NCBI GenBank assembly: GCA_027296055.1
Contig: JAPUJT010000084.1
Coordinates: 1 to 61,359 of the forward strand
DNA length: 61,359 nucleotides
Direction: 5' to 3'
DNA from: Planctomycetota bacterium
GTDB taxonomy: Bacteria > Planctomycetota > JAPUJT01
A model generated the notes under the pieces. The model made no database searches. It was given only the letters and a program-made list of their open reading frames with translations, and was not told the origin of the DNA. The position numbers and the translations under genes were made by a program. Numbering within the stretch: the first letter of the stretch is position 1; every line of letters begins with the position of its first letter. Positions 40,857-49,952 of the stretch are shown here, one piece after another.

Positions 40857-41429
40857 GTGAAGGCGTCCTCTCGCCTCCGATCCGCGGCGAGCAAGTCCGG
40901 AAAGGTCAAGAAGATCGTCCGTTCTCCACGGAAGAAGGATCTTCTAGGGGAGAAGGACCTGGCCCTGCACTACCACATATTGAAGCTTCTGGTGGGGAGC
41001 ATCTTCCGGACCCCGGACGATCAGATTCACATCGACGACGTGCTGAAGCGCACAAAGAAGTGGCTCATCGTCACACCCTTCACGCGTCCCAGGTTGCAGA
41101 AGGGCCTTACCAGCCTCGCCGCAAGAAAGCTCCTCCTGCCGGTGGACGAGAATGGAAAGAAGTCCTATCGAATCACGGACAGGGGCCGGCTGGCCTACAA
41201 GCAGTACCGGGAGGTCATGACGCTCTGGCGGATCGAGAAGGTGGCGGGCGAGCGTTTGCAGCTATACAGCGTATCCGAGGTGTTCAAGAAGCGAAGCGCG
41301 CGCGAGCGTGACTACATCCCGGACGAATGCTTCATCGACTGGCCACTCAAGTTCCTTCCCGTGTTCCACCGCTTCAGCGGGCAGAAAGAGCTGCGGATCT
41401 ACGACGCGTTCGAGAAGTTCAAGAAGTAA
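40857..41429 (+). CDS. Probable winged-helix protein of unknown function
   Basis: 190 residues from the GTG at 40857, with AGAGGA six bases before it; a GTG at 40821 overlapping the XRE gene is the alternative. The first ~30 residues are Lys/Arg/Ser-rich and probably disordered. Residues ~75-120 (RPRLQKGLTSLAARKLLLPV, then GKKSYRITDRGRLAYKQY) have the helix-helix-wing layout of MarR/PadR-type domains. The rest is basic with aromatic residues (FIDWPLKFLPVFHRFSG). The match is by pattern only. It lies between the XRE gene and the sigma-54 activator. Confidence 0.55.
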   Translation: MKASSRLRSAASKSGKVKKIVRSPRKKDLLGEKDLALHYHILKLLVGSIFRTPDDQIHIDDVLKRTKKWLIVTPFTRPRLQKGLTSLAARKLLLPVDENGKKSYRITDRGRLAYKQYREVMTLWRIEKVAGERLQLYSVSEVFKKRSARERDYIPDECFIDWPLKFLPVFHRFSGQKELRIYDAFEKFKK

Positions 41430-41477
41430 GGTCCGATCCAGTCCGTCGCCCGCCTCCTCCGTCCTCTTGGGTATCGC

Positions 41478-42815
41478 ATGGCGAAGGTCCTGGTAGTCGA
41501 AGATGAAGAGGGGATGCAGGAGTTCCTCCGCCAGGCCCTCCAGCTCGGCGGGAACGATGTATCCTGCGCCGCCCGAGGGGATGAGGCGCTGGCCGAGCTG
41601 GAGCGCTCCGCCTTCGACATCGTCCTTCTCGACATCTTTCTCCCCGGCTTCAACGGCATCGAAGTCCTCAAGAAGATCAAAGAGGCTCCGGACAGCCCCG
41701 AGGTGATCATGATCTCGGGGGGGGCCCCGATCTCCACTGTTGTCAACGCGATGAAGATCGGCGCCTGGGACTACGTCGAGAAGCCGATCGACGTGGATCA
41801 CCTCGACACCCTGATGCACAAGGCGATAGAGCGCGTCCGGCTGAAGAAAGAGAACGTCGCTCTTCGAAGGATCACGAGGATACGCTCGCGGGGAAAGCGG
41901 TTCATCTACGATAGCCCCCCGATGCAAGAGCTCGCCCGGACGATCGAGCTTGTGGCGCCGACCGACTCGACCGTCTTGATCGAAGGGGAGAGCGGGACGG
42001 GAAAGGAGCTCGTGGCCAATCTCGTCCACCAGAAGAGCGATAGGTCCGAAAAGACCTTCATCGCGATCAATTGCGGGACGCTGCAGGAGCAGCTTCTCGA
42101 ATCGGAGCTGTTCGGCCACGAGAAGGGGTCGTTCACCGGTGCGCACGAGCGACACCAGGGCCTCTTCGAGATCGCCGACGGTGGGACTATCTTCCTCGAC
42201 GAGATCGGCGAGATGGGGATCGAGCTCCAGGTGAAGCTCCTGCGAGTCCTGGAGAACCGGGAGTTCAGGCGGATAGGAGGCTCCAAGACGATCCGGGTCG
42301 ATGTCCGCGTGGTGGCCGCCACCAACAAGACCCTGCTGGATGAGGTCGAGACGGGGGGATTCCGGAAGGACCTGTTCTACCGCTTGAACGTGATCCACCT
42401 GGCGATTCCGGCCTTGCGGGAGCGGAAGGAGGAGATCCCCGAGCTGGTGGAGAACTTCCAGAACTCCAAATTTCCCCGGGAGCGGCGAAAGGTCTTCACG
42501 CCGGAGGCGATGGCGGCTCTTCAAGATTACGATTGGCCGGGAAACGTCCGGGAACTCGAGAACGCTGTCGAGCGAGCGGTGATCCTCACGCGGGCGCCGG
42601 ATGTGAGTGCACAGGATATTACGGCCTACCTACCGGCGCGCAATCATGGAGGCCCTCCCTCGTTCGGGCCCAACCTGTCCCTCGCCGAGATCGAGCGGAT
42701 CCATATCACCAACGTGCTCAAGGATCAGAAGGGGAACAAGGTCCGCTCGGCCAAGATCCTCGGCATCAATGTCAAGACCCTGTACAACAAGATCAAGGCC
42801 TACGACATCCCTTGA
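41478..42815 (+). CDS. NtrC-family sigma-54-dependent response regulator
   Basis: 445 residues in three domains. The receiver (1-120) has the acidic pocket VVEDEE, phospho-acceptor D52 (VLLDIFLPG) and KPID. The AAA+ domain (~135-370) shows Walker A GESGTGKE, LFGHEKGSFTGA (the sigma-54 contact loop, normally GAFTGA), GGTIFLDEIGEM (Walker B), LRVLENREFRRIGG and the arginine-finger stretch FRKDLFYRLNV. The Fis-type HTH at the C-terminus is GNKVRSAKILGINVKTLYNK. It activates sigma-54 promoters after phosphorylation. No cognate kinase is adjacent; the kinase at 49945 is paired with its own regulator. Confidence 0.95.
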   Translation: MAKVLVVEDEEGMQEFLRQALQLGGNDVSCAARGDEALAELERSAFDIVLLDIFLPGFNGIEVLKKIKEAPDSPEVIMISGGAPISTVVNAMKIGAWDYVEKPIDVDHLDTLMHKAIERVRLKKENVALRRITRIRSRGKRFIYDSPPMQELARTIELVAPTDSTVLIEGESGTGKELVANLVHQKSDRSEKTFIAINCGTLQEQLLESELFGHEKGSFTGAHERHQGLFEIADGGTIFLDEIGEMGIELQVKLLRVLENREFRRIGGSKTIRVDVRVVAATNKTLLDEVETGGFRKDLFYRLNVIHLAIPALRERKEEIPELVENFQNSKFPRERRKVFTPEAMAALQDYDWPGNVRELENAVERAVILTRAPDVSAQDITAYLPARNHGGPPSFGPNLSLAEIERIHITNVLKDQKGNKVRSAKILGINVKTLYNKIKAYDIP

Positions 42816-42819
42816 CGGG

Positions 42820-43143
42820 CTAGACGAGCGACGTGATCTTTTCCTTGATGCGGTCCTTGGGGTTGAGGCCGACGAGACGGTCCACCACCTCGCCTCCCTT
42901 GATGAAGAACATCGTCGGGACGCTCATGATGCCGTACTTGGTGGGGGTTTCGCGGCTCTCGTCTATGTCGAGGGTGACCACCTTCAGCTTTCCGTCGTAC
43001 TCCCCGGCAAGCTCCTCCACGATCGGGGCGAGCTTCTTGCATGGCCCACACCATTCCGCCGAGAAGTCGACGAGCACCGGCAGCGTTGAATCCAGCACCT
43101 CTGCCTGGAAGTCCTTGTCAGTTACCTTTTGAACCGAAGCCAT
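42820..43143 (-). CDS. trxA: Thioredoxin
   Basis: 107 residues from the ATG at 43143, preceded by CAGGAGGAAGCC. The fold is classical: VLVDFSAEWCGPCKKLAPIV with the WCGPC redox centre, VTLDIDESRETPTKYGIMSV, cis-Pro in SVPTMFFIKGG, and the closing helix. It is a cytosolic disulfide reductase. The gene starts inside the 3' end of dsbD, a 26-base overlap, so it may supply the cytosolic electrons that DsbD moves to the periplasm. Confidence 0.96.
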   Translation of the reverse strand: MASVQKVTDKDFQAEVLDSTLPVLVDFSAEWCGPCKKLAPIVEELAGEYDGKLKVVTLDIDESRETPTKYGIMSVPTMFFIKGGEVVDRLVGLNPKDRIKEKITSLV

Positions 43144-45070
43144 TGGCTTCCTCCTGTTTTTCCTCCTGTTTGATCGCACGCACGGTCCGAAGGAATTCTA
43201 CCTTCCCCACCTTCTTTCGGAACCTCTTTTTTGGAAGCGGATTCCCCTTGCCGTCGAAGAAGAAGATGAAGGGCAATGCCTTGGCTTTGAATCTCTCCAG
43301 GCGGATCTTGGTCCCAGGGCTGCCGTCCTTGGTGCAGTCGACCTTGATCCGCGAGAACGATTCCAGCTCGGCCATCACCTCGGGGTCGGCGAAGACCGTC
43401 TTGTCCATTATCTTGCACGGGGCGCACCAGGTGGCCCAGAAATCCACGATGACGGGCTTTCCCGCCTCCGCAGCCTCGGTCAGGGCGACGTCGAAGGCCT
43501 CCTCCGACTCGGGCCTGATCCAGGACATTTCCTCTGTGTTCCCCCCTCTACCAGAAAAGGAGAGGGGTGGATGGATCACCCCCACGCTGGCGAGGGTCCC
43601 GACGAAGAGGTATCCCCCGAGCAGGAGCGAGAGGACACTCGCCGAGCGGGCCAGGATGGACATCCAGGATCCCTGAGCAGACCCCTTGCTGGTCGAGCCG
43701 AGGAAGACGCCTATCACGACCATCAGGACGGAAGCAAGGAGGGCGATCACGGTCCCGGAAATCTCCGGGATCAGACTCAGGAAGTAGATCGACACACCTA
43801 ACATCACGAGCCCGAAGAAGCTCTTCAGCTTATCCATCCAGGCCCCGGCCCGGGGCATCGACGCCATCCGGCTCGAGAATATGGCCAGGAACAGAAACGG
43901 CAGACCCATCCCGAGTCCGAAGGAGGAGAGGGTCAGCGACCCGACGGCCACATCCTGGGATTTCCCCACATAGAGCAGGATCGAGCCGAGGAAGGGGCCG
44001 ACGCACGGGGCGGCCACCAACCCCAGGACCGAGCCCATGAAGAAGGCGCCCAGCAGACCCTTGTTGCTGCCACCCTGTAGGCGATTCGCCAGACCCGAAG
44101 GGAGCCGGATCTCGTAGACCCCGAACATCGAAAAGGCCAGGAGAACGAAGAGTCCCGCGAAGGCGCCCAGCACCCAGGGGCTCCCGAGGACCGCCCCCAG
44201 CTCCTTGCCTGCCAGAGCCGTGATGATTCCCAGGATCGTGTAGGTCATGCAGATCCCCAGGACGTAGACCACCGCGAGGATCACCGCCTGCGACCGCTCG
44301 CGGGCCTGGGAGCCGAAGAAGGAAACGGTGATCGGGATCATCGGATAGACACAGGGAGAAGCGCTGGCTGCGAGCCCGACGCCGAAGGCGACGAGAACCA
44401 TGAGCAGAAGGCCCCGGCTCTCGAGCCCTTCCTCGAACTCTCCCTTGTCATCTTCCGGGACATACACCTTTCCGGAGTCCTTCCCGTTCGGGGCATCCCC
44501 CGTCCCTTCCTCGGGGGGATCGGACAGTTTGACCCCTGCGAAGAGGGAGGAATTGGTCTTCTTGACCTCCGACCCCGCCGCGGCGATGGGAAAGCTCCCC
44601 GAGGCGCCGACACCCTGGCTGGGGGGCTCGCAAAACTCGTCGGTGCACGCCTGGTAGTCGAAGTCGAAACCGATCTCGAGTTTCTCACCCTTCGGGAGAT
44701 CCTTCGAGACCCGGACCTTGACCGCCGCCACGATCTTGCCCACGTAAACGGGCTGTTCCTCGTCGTTCCCCTCGAACAGCTTCATCTCGGGTTCGGGAAT
44801 CGAGACCGACCCGAAGGTGAAGTACGGCTGGGCTTTAGGCCGGACCGCCAGGCCGAGGAGACCCTCTCCGATCTTCGGGCCATAGATGTGGTACTCCCCT
44901 CCGATGTCGAGGACCACGCCGACGATCACCGTATCCCCCGGTCGTATCTGGTCCTGGGAGATGAGGACCTTGCTCGTGACGGCATCCTCGAACGAGGTCT
45001 CCGTCAGAGGGGCTCCGGCCAGGGTTGCCAAGGCGGCGAGAATCGTGATGGTCATGGCGAATCGCTTCAT
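43118..45070 (-). CDS. dsbD: Thiol:disulfide interchange protein DsbD
   Basis: 650 residues from the ATG at 45070 with GGAGA before it. After a signal peptide, the N-terminal periplasmic domain has the redox pair in FDYQACTDEFCEPPSQ. The membrane core has eight or so helices with the CcdA-type cysteines in ASPCVYPMIPITVSFFG and VAAPCVGPFLGSILLY. The C-terminal thioredoxin-like domain has DFWATWCAPCKIMDK. It carries electrons from cytosolic thioredoxin to periplasmic disulfides. A ~45-residue acidic spacer after the first domain is longer than usual. Its coding end overlaps trxA. Confidence 0.94.
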   Translation of the reverse strand: MKRFAMTITILAALATLAGAPLTETSFEDAVTSKVLISQDQIRPGDTVIVGVVLDIGGEYHIYGPKIGEGLLGLAVRPKAQPYFTFGSVSIPEPEMKLFEGNDEEQPVYVGKIVAAVKVRVSKDLPKGEKLEIGFDFDYQACTDEFCEPPSQGVGASGSFPIAAAGSEVKKTNSSLFAGVKLSDPPEEGTGDAPNGKDSGKVYVPEDDKGEFEEGLESRGLLLMVLVAFGVGLAASASPCVYPMIPITVSFFGSQARERSQAVILAVVYVLGICMTYTILGIITALAGKELGAVLGSPWVLGAFAGLFVLLAFSMFGVYEIRLPSGLANRLQGGSNKGLLGAFFMGSVLGLVAAPCVGPFLGSILLYVGKSQDVAVGSLTLSSFGLGMGLPFLFLAIFSSRMASMPRAGAWMDKLKSFFGLVMLGVSIYFLSLIPEISGTVIALLASVLMVVIGVFLGSTSKGSAQGSWMSILARSASVLSLLLGGYLFVGTLASVGVIHPPLSFSGRGGNTEEMSWIRPESEEAFDVALTEAAEAGKPVIVDFWATWCAPCKIMDKTVFADPEVMAELESFSRIKVDCTKDGSPGTKIRLERFKAKALPFIFFFDGKGNPLPKKRFRKKVGKVEFLRTVRAIKQEEKQEEANGFGSKGN

Positions 45071-45095
45071 GGAGTCTCCGTTCGGATGCAGGGCT

Positions 45096-45124
45096 ATTCT
45101 ATTCTCGATCCCATGTAGCGGCAA
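45096..45124 (-). promoter_or_regulatory. Predicted promoter for dsbD-trxA
   Basis: Minus strand: TTGCCG (45124-45119), 17 bases, TAGAAT (45101-45096), 25 bases before the dsbD ATG. Confidence 0.4.
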
Positions 45125-45237
45125 GTCGCGTGCCAAGACCATGAGCCCCCCCCCCGGTTACTCCCGGGGAGGCCTCCCGGAGGCAAGGATCGCGTCATCG
45201 GGACGCAAAACCACGAAACCTCGGGGGCTTGCCCATC

Positions 45238-45266
45238 TTGATGCCACATCCGCGGCTGGATAGAAT
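45238..45266 (+). promoter_or_regulatory. Predicted promoter for the tmk-holB-metG group
   Basis: TTGATG, 17 bases, TAGAAT, about 60 bases before the tmk ATG, in the 255-base gap shared with dsbD. Confidence 0.4.
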
Positions 45267-45325
45267 ACGCCGGTTCCTGTGAACAGCTCCTACATGCCGC
45301 CTTTCGATCAAGACTTCGTGGACGA

Positions 45326-45961
45326 ATGAGCACTGTGAAAAGCCACAGAGGAAGCGTCCTGATCGCGTTCGAGGGGGCCGACGCGTCGGGCAAGACGACA
45401 CAGGCCAGGAGGGCGGTCGAGTACATCAAGAAAAAGGGGCGTGAGGTCGTGTTCGTCCGTGAGCCCGGCGGGACCCGGGTCGGAGAGAAGATCCGTCAGA
45501 TCCTCCTGGACCCCGATTTGAAAGAGATGGGCGTTCGCACGGAGCTCTTCCTCTACATGGCCGCCCGGGCGCAGCTCGCCGAGGAGGTGCTGAGGGGAGT
45601 CGAGGGGGAGGAGAAGGTGATCGTCACCGATCGATATCTCCTCTCCTCCGTAGTCTACCAGGGAATGGCGGGAGAGATCGGCACCGCCATCGTGAGCGAG
45701 ATGGGCCAGCTTGCCGTCTTCGGCATCCAGCCGGATCTGACGATCGTTCTCGACATCGATCAGGCAGAGGTCGAGAAGAGATTGAAGGGGAAGAAGGATC
45801 GGATGGAGCAGAAGGACGCCGAATTCCATGACAGGGTGCGGAGGGGGTACGCGGAAGCGGCTCGCTCCGCCGGTCCCGATACTCGACTTATTCCGGCCGG
45901 GGGAGAGGTGGAGGAGACCGAGGCCTTGATTCGCAAGGAGATCGACCGTGTCCTGGGATGA
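45326..45961 (+). CDS. tmk: Thymidylate kinase
   Basis: 211 residues. It phosphorylates dTMP to dTDP. P-loop FEGADASGKTTQARR near residue 17, substrate-binding VREPGGTRVGEKIRQILLD, TDRYLLSSVVYQG (the DRY motif), and a LID region KGKKDRMEQKD. The order tmk-holB is a common bacterial arrangement. The 3' end overlaps holB by 14 bases. Confidence 0.95.
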   Translation: MSTVKSHRGSVLIAFEGADASGKTTQARRAVEYIKKKGREVVFVREPGGTRVGEKIRQILLDPDLKEMGVRTELFLYMAARAQLAEEVLRGVEGEEKVIVTDRYLLSSVVYQGMAGEIGTAIVSEMGQLAVFGIQPDLTIVLDIDQAEVEKRLKGKKDRMEQKDAEFHDRVRRGYAEAARSAGPDTRLIPAGGEVEETEALIRKEIDRVLG

Positions 45962-46901
45962 GATCCTTGGCCAGGAGAAACCCATCTCGACCCTCCGGAA
46001 GGGACTCGACGGGAGGATGCCTCACGCGCTGCTCCTGTTTGGGCCGCGTGGAGTCGGAAAGGGGCTCGGCGCTCGCATCCTGGCACAGGCCCTGCTCTGC
46101 CGGGAAGGCGCCCCTTGCGGGAAGTGCCTCTCGTGTGGAAAGGTCCTCCGGGAGACGCATGGCGACCTTCTCCGCCTTGCGCCCGCCGAGGGGAAGCGAT
46201 GGATCACCGTCGCCCAGGTGCGCGAGGGGATCGACTGGATGCGCAAGAGACCGATCGAATCCGAGCGACGCTGCCTGTGGATCGATCCGGCGGACTCCCT
46301 GCGCACCGAAGCGGCGGCGGCCCTCCTCAAGACCCTGGAGGAACCGCCGGAGCACGGCGTCCTCATCCTGCAGGCGGAAAGCCCCGCCTCGCTTCCCGAT
46401 ACGGTCGTCTCCCGATGCCGGCCGGTGAGGTTCCTTCCGCTGGGGGACGACCACCTCCGGGAGATCCTGTCCCGCGAGGGGATCGACCCTTCGAGGATCG
46501 AGTCCGCCGTGAAGCTCGGCGCGGGGAGCGCTGGAAGGGCGATCGCCTTCGCGCGGGAAGGGGGAGAGGACCTCTACCGATTCCTGATCGATCTGCTCGG
46601 AGAGATCGATAGCACCGAGCCCCCGGCAGCCGCTCAGGCCGTGGTGGATCGATTCGATGGCGATCGACAGCAGATCGCAGAGGCGCTGGAGATGATCGGG
46701 CAGGTCTGTCGGGACCGGCTCGTGGCGGGGGTCGGCGCCGAGGATCTGGCTCTCCTGCCGGACAGGTCGGCCTCTCCGACGCCGGCGAGCGAGATCCTCC
46801 GCATATTCCCCATCCTCTGGCGGTCTCGAGACGACGTCGCGTCGTTCGTCGACCCCGGCCTGGTACTGCAGAGAGCTTTCTGGGAGATCCGAACCCGCTA
46901 G
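45948..46901 (+). CDS. holB: DNA polymerase III delta' subunit
   Basis: 317 residues from a GTG start within tmk. It is a clamp-loader AAA+ protein: ILGQEKPISTLRKGL at the start, a degenerate P-loop GPRGVGKGLGARIL (Gly in place of Ser/Thr after GK), the zinc module CREGAPCGKCLSCGKVLRETHGDL, and LLKTLEEPPEHGVLIL with SRCRPVRF (the SRC arginine finger). Loss of the P-loop hydroxyl is normal for delta', which does not need to bind ATP. It works with the gamma/tau and delta subunits, which are not in this window. Confidence 0.93.
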   Translation: MSWDEILGQEKPISTLRKGLDGRMPHALLLFGPRGVGKGLGARILAQALLCREGAPCGKCLSCGKVLRETHGDLLRLAPAEGKRWITVAQVREGIDWMRKRPIESERRCLWIDPADSLRTEAAAALLKTLEEPPEHGVLILQAESPASLPDTVVSRCRPVRFLPLGDDHLREILSREGIDPSRIESAVKLGAGSAGRAIAFAREGGEDLYRFLIDLLGEIDSTEPPAAAQAVVDRFDGDRQQIAEALEMIGQVCRDRLVAGVGAEDLALLPDRSASPTPASEILRIFPILWRSRDDVASFVDPGLVLQRAFWEIRTR

Positions 46902-46905
46902 CATC

Positions 46906-48432
46906 ATGGCCCAGAACTATTACATCACGACACCGATCTATTACGTGAACGATCGACCGCACATCGGCCACATCTACACCACGATCCTGGCCGACGTCTT
47001 CGCCCGGAGCCATCGTCTCCTGGGTGATGATGTCTTCTTCCTCACCGGCACGGACGAGCACGGACAGAAAGTTCAGGACGCCGCCGAGGCACGGGGTCTC
47101 GAGCCGATCCAGCACGCCGACGAGATGGTCGTGCAGTTCCAGGAGATCTGGAAGGATCTCGATATCTCGAATGACGAATTCATCAGGACCACGGAGGCCA
47201 GGCACACGAGCGTCGTCAGCGAGGTATTGTCGGACCTCTACGATCGAGGCGAGATCTACGTCGGAGAATACGAGGGCTGGTATTGCAAGCACTGTGAGCG
47301 GTTCTGGACGAAGAAGGATCTGGTCGAGGGAAACTGTCCGAACCCCGACTGCCAGAGACCGGTGAGCGTCATCTCGGAGAAGAATTACTTCTTCCGCATG
47401 GGGAAGCGGCGGGATTGGCTGATCGATCACATCCGAAAGAACGAGAACTTCATTCTGCCGGCGAGCCGCCGGAACGAGGTCCTCGGGTTCCTCGATGGAC
47501 CGCTCGGGGATCTCTGCATCTCACGTTCCAGGAAGCGCCTTTCATGGGGAATCCCGCTCCCGTTCGATGAGGATTACGTCACCTATGTCTGGTTCGATGC
47601 CTTGCTGAACTACGTCTCGGGGGTGGGATACCGTCGCGACGACGCGTTCGAGAAGTGGTGGCCAGCCTCCCTGCACCTGATCGGGAAGGACATCGTCACG
47701 ACACATTGCGTCTACTGGCCGACCATGCTGGAGGCGATGGGTCTCCCTCTACCGAAGAGCATCCTTGCCCACGGCTGGTGGACCCAAGGTGGGGAGAAGG
47801 TGTCGAAGTCGAAGGGAGGAGCGATCGATCCGCGGCCTCTCATCGAGAAAATCGGGCTGGACGCCTTCCGGACGGTCCTGCTTCGAGAGATGATCATCGG
47901 AGCCGACGCCGGTTACAGTGAGGAACGGCTCGTGGCGAGGTATCATTCCGACCTCGCGAACGACCTGGGTAACCTCCATTACCGGACGCTCAGCATGATC
48001 GAGAAGTTCCTCGGGGGAAAGGTGCCGAAGCCCGGACCCGGTGGCTCCTTGCAGGAGAAGGCCGAATCGTTGAAGAAAGATTGCCGATCGCTCGTCGAGT
48101 CCTATTCGTTCAACGATCTTCTCGATAGGGTATTCGACCTGGTCCGTGAGGGAAACCGCGTGATCGATCGCGAGCAGCCCTGGCGGCTGGCCCGGGAGGA
48201 GAAGACCGAAGAGCTGGAACGAGTCCTGTACGGAGTTGCCGAGGCGGTGAGGATAGCGTTCCTCTACCTCTCTCCACTGCAGCCCACGACGGCGGCGAAA
48301 GCCCGATCCACGCTGGGCCTGGATGGAACCTGGGGGAAGCTGGACGAAGAGGGAAAATGGGGGGGGCTCAGGGCCGGGAGCGAGGTCCGGATCGGAAAGC
48401 CCCTTTTCCCGCGATTGGAACCGGGGGACTAG
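46906..48432 (+). CDS. metG: Methionyl-tRNA synthetase
   Basis: 508 residues. It is a class I synthetase: YYITTPIYYVNDRPHIGHIY carries the HIGH motif, and WTQGGEKVSKSKGGAIDP is the KMSKS loop (VSKSK). The zinc knuckle between them has CKHCERFWTKKDLVEGNCP. The anticodon-binding helical domain (NDLGNLHYRTLSMIEKFL, REQPWRLARE) completes the protein. The C-terminal EMAP-type tRNA-binding domain found in longer versions is absent, giving the short, probably monomeric form. It begins five bases after holB. Confidence 0.97.
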   Translation: MAQNYYITTPIYYVNDRPHIGHIYTTILADVFARSHRLLGDDVFFLTGTDEHGQKVQDAAEARGLEPIQHADEMVVQFQEIWKDLDISNDEFIRTTEARHTSVVSEVLSDLYDRGEIYVGEYEGWYCKHCERFWTKKDLVEGNCPNPDCQRPVSVISEKNYFFRMGKRRDWLIDHIRKNENFILPASRRNEVLGFLDGPLGDLCISRSRKRLSWGIPLPFDEDYVTYVWFDALLNYVSGVGYRRDDAFEKWWPASLHLIGKDIVTTHCVYWPTMLEAMGLPLPKSILAHGWWTQGGEKVSKSKGGAIDPRPLIEKIGLDAFRTVLLREMIIGADAGYSEERLVARYHSDLANDLGNLHYRTLSMIEKFLGGKVPKPGPGGSLQEKAESLKKDCRSLVESYSFNDLLDRVFDLVREGNRVIDREQPWRLAREEKTEELERVLYGVAEAVRIAFLYLSPLQPTTAAKARSTLGLDGTWGKLDEEGKWGGLRAGSEVRIGKPLFPRLEPGD

Positions 48433-48828
48433 ATGGCAAAGAAGAAGAAGCCGCTCGATGTCGACCTCGTGATCCGAGAGATCTGTCGAGAGGACCCACG
48501 GTACCCGGCGGGGGCGTACCACTTCATCCGGGAGGCGCTCGACTTCACCCAGTCGATGAAGAGGAAGCCCGGGCACGTCCGCGGGCAGGACCTTCTCGAG
48601 GGGATACGGTGCCTCGCCCTGGAGCAGTTCGGGCCGATGGCCCTGTCCGTGTTCAAGGCCTGGAGAGTCTACCGCACAGAGGACATCGGCGAGATGGTCT
48701 TCAACATGGTCCGTGGCGAGATCCTCGGCAAGACGGATGAAGACTCGATGGAGGACTTCGTAGGAGGCTACAGCTTCGAGGAAGCGTTCGGGCGCGCACC
48801 GGCCATCGACAAGGACTTCAGGCTATGA
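48433..48828 (+). CDS. Minf_1886 family protein
   Basis: 131 residues. The start VDLVIREICREDPRYPAGAY and the middle RKPGHVRGQDLLEGIRCLAL and EQFGPMALSVFKAWRVYRTE match the Minf_1886 family, a small conserved protein known mainly from Planctomycetota, Verrucomicrobiota and relatives. Its function is unknown. It starts directly after the metG stop and overlaps the transporter start as ATGA, so it is translationally coupled to it. Confidence 0.8.
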   Translation: MAKKKKPLDVDLVIREICREDPRYPAGAYHFIREALDFTQSMKRKPGHVRGQDLLEGIRCLALEQFGPMALSVFKAWRVYRTEDIGEMVFNMVRGEILGKTDEDSMEDFVGGYSFEEAFGRAPAIDKDFRL

Positions 48829-49952
48829 CTCCAGACAGGCGCCGCGCAGTTCGGATCGGATTCGTCTCGGTCTTCCTACTGCTCGTGCTCCTCTCGGGCT
48901 ATCTCCTCCGCAGCATCATAAACCCCCTCCTCGTGGCGCTCCTCCTCGCCTACATTCTGAATCCTCTGGTCAGCTCCATGGAGAAGAGAGGGATTCGCCG
49001 GACTCAAGCGGTGGTAGGGATCTTCCTGATCGGCCTCGTCTGCGCAGTCCTGTTCGGAGGGCTCGGTGTCGCGGCCATCGTCTCGGGGATCGGAGGGCTT
49101 TCGGAATCCATCACGAAGGATGACGGGTACTTTGACCGCGCGTACGCGGCCGTCGTGGCCTATGACTGGGATGGACTTCTCGGGAAGAATCTCGCGGCAG
49201 ACGTCAAGAACGCCTGGGGGGAGGCACGGGATAAACTGAAAGACAATGTCGGGGACATGTTCAAGACGCTCCAGAGCGTGGCGGGGAACATCATTGGAGG
49301 GGCCGTGGCCACGCTGGCGGGCATCTTCTTGCTCTTCTCGTACCTGATCCTCGTGCCCGTCTACACGTTCTTTCTCCTCCTGTCGTTGGGGAAGATCCGT
49401 ATCGCCGTGTCGGAGCATCTGCCTGGTGCCTACCGGGATCGGATCCTGGTGGTAGCGGCGAAGATTGACCGCTCCGTCTCGGCGTTCTTCCGCGGTCGCT
49501 TGATGATCTGCCTCGCCAAGGGGTTGCTGATCGCGATCGGGCTCAAGATTTGTGGTGTAAAGTTCGCCTTTGCCATCGGGCTCCTGGCGGGGGCGGGAAG
49601 CCTGATTCCCTTCCTGGGAGGCATCTTCGCGACGGTGCCTTCCATCATCCTGGTCCTTCTCGAAGCCGAGACTGACCCGTTGTGGCCGATCATCGGTATC
49701 GGGATCGTCGTGATCGTGGTGGAGGCGATCGAGGGGTTGGTCCTCACTCCGGTCATCCTGTCCAAGGAAACGGGCCTGCACCCCTTGACTCTGCTCATGT
49801 CCATATTCATAGCAGGAGAGGTATTCGGCTTCTTCGGGGTCCTGCTTGCCGTCCCCATCGCATCGATCGTCAAGATCCTCTTCGTCGAGTTCGTCCTGCC
49901 GGAGATCAAGGCCCTGGCCAAGGAGAAGCCGGCACCTGCCCCCGATGGCTAA
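48825..49952 (+). CDS. AI-2E family (PerM-type) membrane transporter
   Basis: 375 residues with seven or eight hydrophobic segments. Family landmarks are LLAYILNPLVSSMEKRGIRR near the start, the GVKFAFAIGLLAGAGSLIPF-type segment followed by LGGIFATVPSIILVLL, and the C-terminal LVLTPVILSKETGLHPLTLL with GEVFGFFGVLLAVPIASIVK. Members export small molecules such as AI-2 or exchange ions. The substrate of this one is unknown. The 3' end overlaps the histidine kinase gene by eight bases. Confidence 0.9.
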   Translation: MTPDRRRAVRIGFVSVFLLLVLLSGYLLRSIINPLLVALLLAYILNPLVSSMEKRGIRRTQAVVGIFLIGLVCAVLFGGLGVAAIVSGIGGLSESITKDDGYFDRAYAAVVAYDWDGLLGKNLAADVKNAWGEARDKLKDNVGDMFKTLQSVAGNIIGGAVATLAGIFLLFSYLILVPVYTFFLLLSLGKIRIAVSEHLPGAYRDRILVVAAKIDRSVSAFFRGRLMICLAKGLLIAIGLKICGVKFAFAIGLLAGAGSLIPFLGGIFATVPSIILVLLEAETDPLWPIIGIGIVVIVVEAIEGLVLTPVILSKETGLHPLTLLMSIFIAGEVFGFFGVLLAVPIASIVKILFVEFVLPEIKALAKEKPAPAPDG

